The notes below the pieces were generated by a model. It was not told where the DNA came from, ran no database searches, and saw only the letters and a program-made list of their open reading frames with translations. A stretch of 64,000 bases of DNA, from the NCBI RefSeq assembly GCF_014649915.1, contig NZ_BMTY01000027.1, positions 1 to 64,000 of the forward strand, in the 5' to 3' direction. Positions within the stretch are counted from its first letter, which is position 1. Every line of letters begins with the position of its first letter. The DNA is from Streptomyces toxytricini (lineage in GTDB: Bacteria > Actinomycetota > Actinomycetes > Streptomycetales > Streptomycetaceae). Shown piece by piece: positions 57,604 to 64,000 of the stretch. Both the position numbers and the translations under genes were made by a program.

Positions 57604-58464
57604 CTACCCGCTGCCGCCGCGTTGATCCCCGCCGGCCGAGGGATTCGGGCGGCCCGGGGGAGCTGTGCGGCGGCGGGGCCGGCCGCGGTTGCGGCTGCGC
57701 CGGACGCGCAGCCGGCTCACCCGCAGGCGCCGCTCCGCCTCCGGGTCCCCGGCCGCGAGCTCGGCGATCGCGGGATGCGGGCGGAGGGCGGCCATCCGGG
57801 CCTCGACCGGGTCGGGCCGTCCGCCGGCCGGGTCCGGCACCTTCCCGTACCGGTCGAGCAGGACGAGCTGCGCCACGACCGCGAGGCCCGCGGCGACGGC
57901 CGCGAGCCACTCGACCGGGCCGCGCGGGACGCGGTCCGCGACGGCCGCCGTCGTGAACGCCATCCCGCCGATCAGCAGCAGCGCCGCCATCGCGGCGGGG
58001 CAGCCCGGCGGACGGGGCGGTGCGGGCCGCAGCGCCTCCGCCGCGGCCCGCGGCGCGTGGAACTGCTCTCGCGCGGAACGGAGTTCGGCGTCGCGCTGTT
58101 CCAGGTTGCCGAGCGCCGCCGGAGCCGTGCGCCGGCGCAGCGCGGCCAGCAGCGCGTCGGGCAGCGGATGCCCCGCACCGCGGCCCGTGTCCGCCCCGCC
58201 GCCGGTGGCGCGCAGATTGCCGCGGTGGTTGACGGTGGCGAGCCCGTCCAGGACGAGGCGGGCCGCCGCGGCCTGCAGGTCGTCGCCGTACCACCCCTGC
58301 CCGGAGGCGGCGTGGTACGGGTCGACGTCCATCAGCGCGCACCGCCGGGCCGCCGCGCGGTACCGCCGCCCGTACCGCCAGCCGCGCAGGACGACCAGCC
58401 CGTACAGCAGCGCCGCCAGCGGCAGTTGTACGCAGGCGAGGGCCACGGTCATCGTCATGGTCAT
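57604..58464 (-). CDS. Membrane protein resembling TIGR04222 proteins
   Basis: 286 residues with three ATG codons in a row at the start (MTMTMT; 58464 is used here). A first membrane helix (about 5-24) is followed by a cytosolic part with ALMDVDPYHAASGQGWYGDDLQAAAARLVLDGLATVNHRGNLRATGG, which is similar to the TIGR04222 domain, then two more helices (about 158-176, 188-208) and a long Arg/Pro-rich tail. It lacks the Gly-rich end of typical family members. Function unknown. The flavin-reductase gene follows on the same strand after 23 bases, so they may share a transcript. Confidence 0.75.
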   Translation of the reverse strand: MTMTMTVALACVQLPLAALLYGLVVLRGWRYGRRYRAAARRCALMDVDPYHAASGQGWYGDDLQAAAARLVLDGLATVNHRGNLRATGGGADTGRGAGHPLPDALLAALRRRTAPAALGNLEQRDAELRSAREQFHAPRAAAEALRPAPPRPPGCPAAMAALLLIGGMAFTTAAVADRVPRGPVEWLAAVAAGLAVVAQLVLLDRYGKVPDPAGGRPDPVEARMAALRPHPAIAELAAGDPEAERRLRVSRLRVRRSRNRGRPRRRTAPPGRPNPSAGGDQRGGSG

Positions 58465-58515
58465 CAGGCTATGAGCGGGCCTGCCGGGGCGCGCACCCCC
58501 TTTTCCGGGGGCGTT

Positions 58516-60117
58516 TCAGTCGACCAGGACGCCCGGGTTGAGGATGCCCCGCGGGTCGAGCGCGGACTTCACGGCGCGCAGCGCCAGGGCGAAGGGTTCG
58601 GGGCGCTGGAGGTCGTAGCCGGGGCGGTGGTCGCGGCCGACGGCGTGGTGGTGGGTGATGGTGGCCCGGTGGCGGTGCAGGACCTCGTTCGCGACGGCCT
58701 TCAGGTCGTCCCACAGGGCCGCCTCGTCGCCCGGCCGGCCGGCCGCGAGGACGGTGAAGTAAGGTGCGGCGCCGTCCGGATACACGTGCGTGAGACGGCA
58801 GTTGACCGTCGCCGGGTACCCGGTGGCCTTCGCGGCGGCCGCTCCGACCTCGCTGCGCACCGCGTCGATCAGCGCGGGGATCCCGTCCCAGGTTGCGGCC
58901 GTTTCGAAGGTTTCCGCGACGGCGCCCATACGGGCCAGCCCGTCGCGCAGGTACGGCATCCGCAGGAACGCCGAGCGCCACGCGGCCACGGCGGCGTCGC
59001 CGCCCGGACGGCCGCCGCCGCCCGCGGCGCCGGGGCGGCCGCCGTGGGACCGGGCCAGCCCGACGGCCCGGTCCAGCAGGCCGCCGACGGGTGCGTCCGC
59101 TGACTCGAAGCCGAGGACGAGGACCGCCGACCCGTCCGCGCGGACACCGGACAGCGCCGCCTCCCCGGCGTCCAGCAGACGGCAGTTGGCCGGCCGGAGG
59201 TCGGACTGCGCGATGGCCCGCACGGCGTCGAGCGCGGCCCGGAAGCCGGTGAAGGCGAGCGACGCGGACGCCTTGTGCCGGGGGCGTTCCACGAGGCGGA
59301 CCCACGCCTCCGTGATGACGCCGAGGGCCCCCTCCGAGCCGATGAACAGGCGGTCGGGGGAGGGGCCGGCCCCGGAGGCGGGCAGCCGCCAGGAGGCGCT
59401 CACCCCGGCCGGCGTGACGACGCGCAGCGACTGGACGGAGTCGTCGATGTGCGTGCGGCCGGTGGCGTAGTGGCCGCCCGCGCGGGTGGCGATCCAGCCG
59501 CCGAGCGTGGAGAACTCGAAGCTCTGCGGGAAGTGCCGCAACGTCAGCCCGTGCGGCCGCAGTTGCTGCTCCAGGGCCGGTCCGAGGGCGCCCGCCTGGA
59601 TGCGGGCGGCCCGGCCGTGGGCGTCGACCTCCAGGACGCGGTCCATGCGGGTGAGGTCGAGGGAGAGCACGGCGTCGTGGGCGTCGCCGCGGTACTCGAC
59701 GCCGCCGGTGACGGACGAGCCGCCGCCGTACGGGACGACGGCGATCCGCCGGCTGCCGGCCCAGTCGAGGAGGTCGGCGACGTCCTGTTCGTCCGCAGGG
59801 CGGGCGACGAGGTCCGGAATGCGGCCGGGGCAGCCGCGCAGCGCCCGTACGACGTCCCGGTACGCCTTCCCCCTCGCGTGGGCGGCCCGGACCTCGGCGT
59901 CCGCGGTGACGAGGTGGGCGAGGCTCGCGGGCGGCTCGGCGGCGGGCCCGCCGATGCGCAGGTCGCGGACGCGCGGCACGGGGAGCGGGCGGGGCAGGGT
60001 GCCGGGGAGCAGGGCGCCCATCGCGGCGCATTCGGCGTCGTCCGGATGGGCGTCGGCATACCCCCAGCCCCACCAGGAGCGGGGGCGGGACGACGGCTGC
60101 GCGGTGGTGCCGGCCAT
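58516..60117 (-). CDS. FAD-dependent oxidase/dehydrogenase (alkyl-DHAP-synthase-like)
   Basis: 533 residues; ATG 60117 with GGAG seven bases before. The PCMH/VAO-type FAD domain has VPYGGGSSVTGGV and RIQAGALGPALEQQLRPHGLTLRHFPQSFEFSTLGGWIATRAGGHYATGRTHIDD, followed by the substrate cap (LPASGAGPSPDRLFIGSEGALGVITEAWVRL) and C-terminal ALDPRGILNPGVL. That set is typical of alkyldihydroxyacetonephosphate-synthase-like and lactate-type oxidases. The substrate is not clear. It is divergent from the TetR gene, with 157 bases between starts and an operator in between, so it is likely the TetR target. Confidence 0.92.
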   Translation of the reverse strand: MAGTTAQPSSRPRSWWGWGYADAHPDDAECAAMGALLPGTLPRPLPVPRVRDLRIGGPAAEPPASLAHLVTADAEVRAAHARGKAYRDVVRALRGCPGRIPDLVARPADEQDVADLLDWAGSRRIAVVPYGGGSSVTGGVEYRGDAHDAVLSLDLTRMDRVLEVDAHGRAARIQAGALGPALEQQLRPHGLTLRHFPQSFEFSTLGGWIATRAGGHYATGRTHIDDSVQSLRVVTPAGVSASWRLPASGAGPSPDRLFIGSEGALGVITEAWVRLVERPRHKASASLAFTGFRAALDAVRAIAQSDLRPANCRLLDAGEAALSGVRADGSAVLVLGFESADAPVGGLLDRAVGLARSHGGRPGAAGGGGRPGGDAAVAAWRSAFLRMPYLRDGLARMGAVAETFETAATWDGIPALIDAVRSEVGAAAAKATGYPATVNCRLTHVYPDGAAPYFTVLAAGRPGDEAALWDDLKAVANEVLHRHRATITHHHAVGRDHRPGYDLQRPEPFALALRAVKSALDPRGILNPGVLVD

Positions 60118-60236
60118 GGTGGGCTCCGGGGTCGGATCCCGCCCGGGTGGGGCGGGGTGCGGATGCGGCGGCTGGTGCGGCTGGTGCTGTTCGTGGTGGC
60201 TTGCGGGGCGTTGGCGCGAGCCGCAGCCAAGCGAAC

Positions 60237-60268
60237 TTACCAAGGGGTAAATTACTTACTGTTAATAT
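60237..60268 (+). promoter_or_regulatory. TetR operator and -10 box of the TetR gene
   Basis: TTACC-AAGG-GGTAA (60237-60250) is a palindrome in the gap between the FAD oxidase and TetR genes. TAATAT (60263-60268) lies six bases before the ATG, so the TetR mRNA is probably leaderless. Confidence 0.6.
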
Positions 60269-60274
60269 CCGTTC

Positions 60275-60919
60275 ATGGCAACCCCCCGATCCAAGGCCGG
60301 CACCAAGGGCGTCCCCCGCCGGGACCGCCAGCAGCAGATCCTGGAGGCCGCCACCAGGGAGTTCGGCACCCGCGGCTACACCGCCGCCTCGCTCGCCGCG
60401 ATCGCCGCGCAGGTCGGCGTCACCAAGACGCTGCTCCACCAGTACTTCGGCACGAAGGAGGCCCTGTACACCGCCTGCCTGGCCCCGGTCGGGGAGCGCA
60501 TCCTGGACGCCGTCACCACCGCGATGGGCTCCGGCGGAACGACCGGCGAGACCCCGCTGCGGGTCCTGAACGGCATCTTCACCGCTCTGGAAGGGCAGCG
60601 CGAGGCGTGGTTCGTGCTGTACGACACCACCCTGCCGGCCGGGGGCGAGGCGGCCGCCCGCGCCGCCGGGTACCGCGGGGCGATCGACCGGCTCGCCGCC
60701 GACGGAACCGCCGACCTGCTCCGCCGCTCCGGCTCCGCCGACCCCCTCGACGCCGACGCCCTCGCGTACGTCTGGCGGGACGTGGTGGCCACCCTCGTCC
60801 GCTGGTGGACCAAGCACCCCGAGCAGTCGCCCGAGGCGATGACGCAGCGCTGCGCCCGCCTCTTCGCGGCCGCCGCCGCCCTCACGGCCGCGCCCGGCAC
60901 CGTCACCGGCAGCGGCTGA
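60275..60919 (+). CDS. TetR-family regulator
   Basis: 214 residues. The DNA-binding domain is at about 15-62: RRDRQQQILEAATREFGTRGYTAASLAAIAAQVGVTKTLLHQYFGTKEALYTACL. The ligand-binding part follows with NGIFTALEGQREAWFVLYDTTLPAGG. It lies divergent from the FAD oxidase gene with a palindrome between them. TetR proteins of this size usually sense small hydrophobic compounds. Eleven-base tandem repeats follow the stop, then the monooxygenase gene, which may be in the same regulon. Confidence 0.93.
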   Translation: MATPRSKAGTKGVPRRDRQQQILEAATREFGTRGYTAASLAAIAAQVGVTKTLLHQYFGTKEALYTACLAPVGERILDAVTTAMGSGGTTGETPLRVLNGIFTALEGQREAWFVLYDTTLPAGGEAAARAAGYRGAIDRLAADGTADLLRRSGSADPLDADALAYVWRDVVATLVRWWTKHPEQSPEAMTQRCARLFAAAAALTAAPGTVTGSG

Positions 60920-60924
60920 ACGGC

Positions 60925-60957
60925 GCCGACCGGGAGCCGATCGGGAGCCGATCGGGG
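60925..60957. repeat. Three 11-bp tandem repeats after the TetR gene
   Basis: GCCGACCGGGA, GCCGATCGGGA and GCCGATCGGGG follow each other directly. The unit contains CGATCG. They sit between the TetR and monooxygenase genes; role unknown. Confidence 0.7.
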
Positions 60958-61080
60958 GCGCGCCGTCGGCCATCCCTTCGGCCGGATCCGCCCGTTGTGC
61001 GGGCCCGCCGGCCCGTGAAGACTGGGGCTCCCGGTACAGCCGAGCGGCACGCCCGCGGTACGACGCCCCCAGGAGAGCGC

Positions 61081-62733
61081 ATGGACACGGCCGCGCCCCG
61101 GCCCCCCGCCCGGCCCGCCCACGGGGAGCCGGATCTCGACGCGGCCGTCGTCGGAGCCGGCTTCGCCGGCCTCTACCAGCTCCACCTGCTGCGCCGGCTC
61201 GGCCTGCGCACGCGCGTCTTCGAGGCCTGCGACGACATCGGCGGAACCTGGTACCGCAACCGCTACCCCGGGGCCCGCTGCGACATCGAGAGCGCGGCCT
61301 ACTCGTACTCGTTCTCGCCCGAACTCGACCAGGAGTGGGAGTGGAGCGAGCGGTACGCCGCCCAGCCGGAGATCCTCCGCTACCTCCACCACGTCGCCGA
61401 CCGCTTCGACCTCCGCCGGGACATCACCCTCGGCACCCGCATCGACCGCGCCGTCTACGACGCGGCCCGCCACACCTGGCGGCTCACCACGGCCACCGGC
61501 GAGACGGTGACCGCCCGGTTCGTCATCCTCGCCACCGGGTGCATGTCCGCCGTCAAGACCCCGGACGTCCCCGGCGCCGACACCTTCGCCGGCCGCACCC
61601 TGCACACCGCCGACTGGCCGCACGAGGGCGCCGACCTCGCCGGCCGCCGCGTCGCCGTCATCGGCACCGGCTGCTCCGCCGTGCAGCTCATCCCGGTCCT
61701 CGCCGAACAGGCCGCCGCCCTCACCGTCTTCCAGCGCACCCCGGTCTACGCCCTGCCCGCCCACAACCGGCCCCTGACCGCCGCGGAGACCGCCGAGCTG
61801 AAGGCGCGCTACCCCGCGTACCGGGCCGCCCAGCTCCGCTCCCGCGGCGGCACCCTCGTCGAACCGCCCACCGGATCCGCCCTCAAGGCCGACGAGGCCG
61901 AGCGCACGGCCGCGTACGAGGCCGGCTGGAACTCGGGCCTCCTCAGCGGCCTGCTGCGCACCTACACGGACATCCTCACCGACCGCGCGGCCAACGAGAC
62001 CGCAGCCGAACACGTCCGCGCGAAGATCCGCTCGATCGTCGCCGACCCGGCGACCGCCGAGGCGCTCTCCCCGCGCACGTACCCCTTCGGCACCAAGCGC
62101 CCCTGCCTCGACAGCGGGTACTACGCCGCCTACAACCGCCCGCACGTGCGGCTGGTGGACCTCGCCCGGACACCCCTCACCCGGATCACCCCCGGGGGGA
62201 TCAGGACCACGGAGGGCGAACACCCCGCCGACGCCATCGTCTTCGCCACCGGCTTCGACGCCCTGACCGGCTCCCAGCTCGCCGTGGACATCACCGGCAA
62301 GGACGGCCTGACCCTGAGGGAGAAGTGGGCCGACGGCCCCCGCAACCACCTGGGGCTGCTCTCCGCCGGCTTCCCGAACCTCTTCACCGTCCTCGGACCC
62401 CTCAGCCCGTCCGTCCTCAGCAACGCGGTCTTCTCCATCGAACAGCACGTCGAATGGATCACCGACTGCATCGCCCACCTGCGCGGCGCCGCACTCACCG
62501 AGATCGACGCCACCCCCGAGGCCGAGGACCGCTGGTGCGCGCACGTCGCGGAGACCGCCGCCGCGACCCTCTACCCGGACACCGCCTCCTGGTACACCGG
62601 CGCGAACGTACCGGGCAAGCCGCGGGTGTTCCTCGCGTACGCGGGCGGCGCCGACCGCTACCGCGAGGCGTGCGAGGCCGCCGCGCGGGACGGCTACCGC
62701 GGCTTCGCGCTCTCCGCCGCGCCCCCGCGCTGA
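61081..62733 (+). CDS. Baeyer-Villiger-type flavin monooxygenase
   Basis: 550 residues; the ATG has AGGAG six bases before. Motifs: FAD fold GAGFAG (25-30), GGTWYRNRYPGARCDIES, the Baeyer-Villiger fingerprint FAGRTLHTADWP (169-180), the NADPH fold GTGCSA (195-200) and FGTKRPCLDSGYYAAYNRPHV. The match is to the cyclohexanone/phenylacetone monooxygenase group, which turns ketones into esters or lactones using NADPH and O2. Substrate unknown. With the FAD oxidase and TetR regulator next door it may be part of a small catabolic set, although the TetR-monooxygenase gap of 161 bases leaves room for its own promoter. Confidence 0.93.
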   Translation: MDTAAPRPPARPAHGEPDLDAAVVGAGFAGLYQLHLLRRLGLRTRVFEACDDIGGTWYRNRYPGARCDIESAAYSYSFSPELDQEWEWSERYAAQPEILRYLHHVADRFDLRRDITLGTRIDRAVYDAARHTWRLTTATGETVTARFVILATGCMSAVKTPDVPGADTFAGRTLHTADWPHEGADLAGRRVAVIGTGCSAVQLIPVLAEQAAALTVFQRTPVYALPAHNRPLTAAETAELKARYPAYRAAQLRSRGGTLVEPPTGSALKADEAERTAAYEAGWNSGLLSGLLRTYTDILTDRAANETAAEHVRAKIRSIVADPATAEALSPRTYPFGTKRPCLDSGYYAAYNRPHVRLVDLARTPLTRITPGGIRTTEGEHPADAIVFATGFDALTGSQLAVDITGKDGLTLREKWADGPRNHLGLLSAGFPNLFTVLGPLSPSVLSNAVFSIEQHVEWITDCIAHLRGAALTEIDATPEAEDRWCAHVAETAAATLYPDTASWYTGANVPGKPRVFLAYAGGADRYREACEAAARDGYRGFALSAAPPR

Positions 62734-62760
62734 GCACGATGGCGCGGCGGAGAGCGCGAA
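62704..62760. terminator. Very strong bidirectional terminator overlapping the monooxygenase end
   Basis: Arms at 62704-62723 and 62741-62760 are perfectly complementary over 20 bp with a 17-nt loop that contains the stop codon. The last ~10 codons of the monooxygenase are thus part of the hairpin arm. The 62761-63009 remainder shows nothing else. Confidence 0.8.
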
Positions 62761-63009
62761 CCGCGCGCCGCCGGCCGGGTGAAACGCGCGCCCCTCCGCA
62801 CGGCCGGTGCGCCGCCCGGCGGCAACGGCAAAACCCGAGCTCGCGGCCGGTGCGCCGGGCCCTCGTCCGCCCCTTCGGCGGACACGCCGGCCCGCCCGGG
62901 CACCCCGCGCACGGCAGTAGCCTGGCCGACGCCCCCAGCCCCGTCTCCGCCCCGCGCCAGGGTGCGGACGCTCGGTGCGGCGCGCCCGGCCCACCCAGGA
63001 GGATCCACC

Positions 63010-63564
63010 GTGGCCCCCATCGCGACACCGGTACTCACGCACAAGCTCCGGCACATGTTCGCCCTGCTGGACACGGACCGGGACGGCTACCTCACCGCCG
63101 CCGACCTGCCGGCCGCCGCGGACCGCATGGCCGCCGCCCTGCCCGCCGGACAGGAGAAGGCCGAGCGGCTGCGCACCGCCCTGGGCCGGATCTGGGAGGC
63201 GCACCTGCGCCCCATGGCCGGCGACGGCACGGGCCGGCTCGGCCTCGCCGCGTACGAGCGCGGCGTCCGCCAGGCCGTCGCCACCGCCCCCGCGGCCTTC
63301 CTCACCGCGGTCCACGAGGCGGCGGCCGCCTGGCTGGCCCTCTGCGACGCCGACGGCAACGGCAGGATCGTCCTCGACGAGTACCTCCGCATGGGCGAGG
63401 CACTCGGCGGGATCGCCCGCGAGGACATGGAGGACGCCTTCGGGCGGCTCGACCGCAGCGGGGACGGCGGCCTGGACCCCGTCGACGTCCACGCCGCCGT
63501 CATCGAGTTCTTCACCAGTGACGACCCCGAGGCCGCCGGGAACTGGCTGTACGGCCCGCTCTGA
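63010..63564 (+). CDS. EF-hand calcium-binding protein
   Basis: 184 residues from a GTG with AGGAGG eight bases upstream. Loops: DTDRDGYLTAAD (first, with D at the last position in place of E), a degenerate AGDGTGRLGLAAYE, DADGNGRIVLDE (canonical), and DRSGDGGLDPVD. So three or four EF-hands in a compact helical protein without signal peptide, like actinobacterial calerythrin or calexcitin-type proteins. It would bind calcium in the cytosol as buffer or sensor. It is followed by a convergent methyltransferase gene after 28 bases. Confidence 0.92.
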   Translation: MAPIATPVLTHKLRHMFALLDTDRDGYLTAADLPAAADRMAAALPAGQEKAERLRTALGRIWEAHLRPMAGDGTGRLGLAAYERGVRQAVATAPAAFLTAVHEAAAAWLALCDADGNGRIVLDEYLRMGEALGGIAREDMEDAFGRLDRSGDGGLDPVDVHAAVIEFFTSDDPEAAGNWLYGPL

Positions 63565-63592
63565 GGCCGCGGCGTGCGGGCCGGCGCCGGTG

Positions 63593-64000
63593 TCAGGCCG
63601 TCCGGTGCGCCGTGAGCAGCAGGAACTCCCACTCCATCACACCGTCGCGGGTGTGCTCCTCGGCGAGTGCGTCCAGTTCCCGGTCCAGGGCCGCCGCACG
63701 GTCGGAGTCCTCCCCCAGCGACCGGTAGACGGCGATGGTCGGGCCGTAGCAGGTCTTGAAGAAGGTGCGGAACGAGCCCGGTTCGGGGAAGGCGTCGACG
63801 CGGACCGTGCGCCGCCGGGCCTCCACGTCCGTGACGCGGTCGCCGAGCAGTTCGTACACGTGTTCCTCGTCGCCCCACAGCGGGGGCGGCGACGCCCCGG
63901 GCGGCGGGGGCGGCGCGTACGGCTTCATCGCCGCGAACATGCGGCCGATGAAGCCCTGGGGCGTCCAGTTGGACATGCCGATCGTGCCTCCGGGGCGGCA
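63593..64000 (-). CDS. SAM-dependent methyltransferase, C-terminal part (5' partial)
   Basis: The frame enters from the right edge as CRPGGTIGMSNWTPQGFIGRMFAAM, which is the usual strand-4/strand-5 region of class I methyltransferases (R-P-G-G-x-I-G...WTPxGFxGRxF). The seen part ends with a C-terminal cap containing LLGDRVTDVEARRRTVRVDAFPEPGSFRTFFKTCYGPTIAVY. The SAM-binding GxGxG lies outside the window. An internal ATG (63976) is not the real start. Substrate unknown. Confidence 0.88.
   Translation of the reverse strand, partial: CRPGGTIGMSNWTPQGFIGRMFAAMKPYAPPPPPGASPPPLWGDEEHVYELLGDRVTDVEARRRTVRVDAFPEPGSFRTFFKTCYGPTIAVYRSLGEDSDRAAALDRELDALAEEHTRDGVMEWEFLLLTAHRTA

Overview
The window is very GC-rich (third codon positions almost always G or C, so most of the six frames stay open), uses GTG and TTG starts freely, has AGGAGG-type ribosome sites plus several apparently leaderless genes, and encodes Streptomyces-type families (DUF6131, DUF6480, DUF2975/Xre pair, SCO-like peptidase inhibitor I36, MAB_1171c transporter, radical copper oxidase, class F sortase). 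It is best read as chromosomal DNA of Streptomyces or a close relative. No insertion sequence, integrase, CRISPR array, rRNA or large polyketide/NRPS cluster is visible.

Layout. 1-9.4 kb: end of a large unknown protein, a small membrane protein, a P450, a secreted esterase coupled to a small secreted protein, a helical-repeat-like protein, a PadR regulator with a clear operator, an acyl-CoA dehydrogenase and a class F sortase. 9.5-18.4 kb: a two-gene, 4-nt-overlapping operon of a 2169-aa P-loop (STAND/Orc-like) ATPase and an 810-aa protein ending in an RNxxxH (HEPN-like) motif; it looks like a conflict/defence module. 18.6-29.4 kb: secreted inhibitor, a 1531-aa unknown protein whose C-terminus is homologous to the gene fragment at the window start, DUF2975/Xre pair, small secreted proteins, an MFS exporter and a TetR module. 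29.4-41.9 kb: galactose-oxidase-like radical copper oxidase with two discoidin domains, a frameshifted ATP-grasp gene, 5'-nucleotidase, Ser/Thr kinase, a tRNA-like small RNA with an intrinsic terminator, an Xre-ImmA-MAB_1171c-amidase run, and a second amidase.

42-52.9 kb: S1-domain protein, secreted DUF4232-like protein, a second tRNA-like element touching the start codon of a 793-aa unknown protein, a SulP permease, and a compact peptide cassette: a 50-aa precursor-like peptide with three GCIS repeats, a PaaK/LuxE-like adenylate-forming enzyme and a GRDP-like protein, the last two overlapping by 4 nt. A serine-hydrolase-like protein that has lost its catalytic lysine follows convergently. 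53-64 kb: a zinc-ribbon gene interrupted at codon 4, aldo/keto reductase, Xi-class GST-like quinone reductase, small proteins, VOC protein, flavin reductase, FAD oxidase divergent from a TetR gene, Baeyer-Villiger-type monooxygenase, an EF-hand protein and a truncated methyltransferase.

The strongest candidates for something undescribed are the GCIS-peptide cassette (49.4-51.7 kb), the giant ATPase/HEPN-like operon (9.5-18.4 kb), and the pair of tRNA-like elements (35.6 and 43.9 kb) that share the anticodon-loop heptamer CTTCCT plus a purine. All functional statements are from reading the sequence and knowledge of families; no database search was possible.
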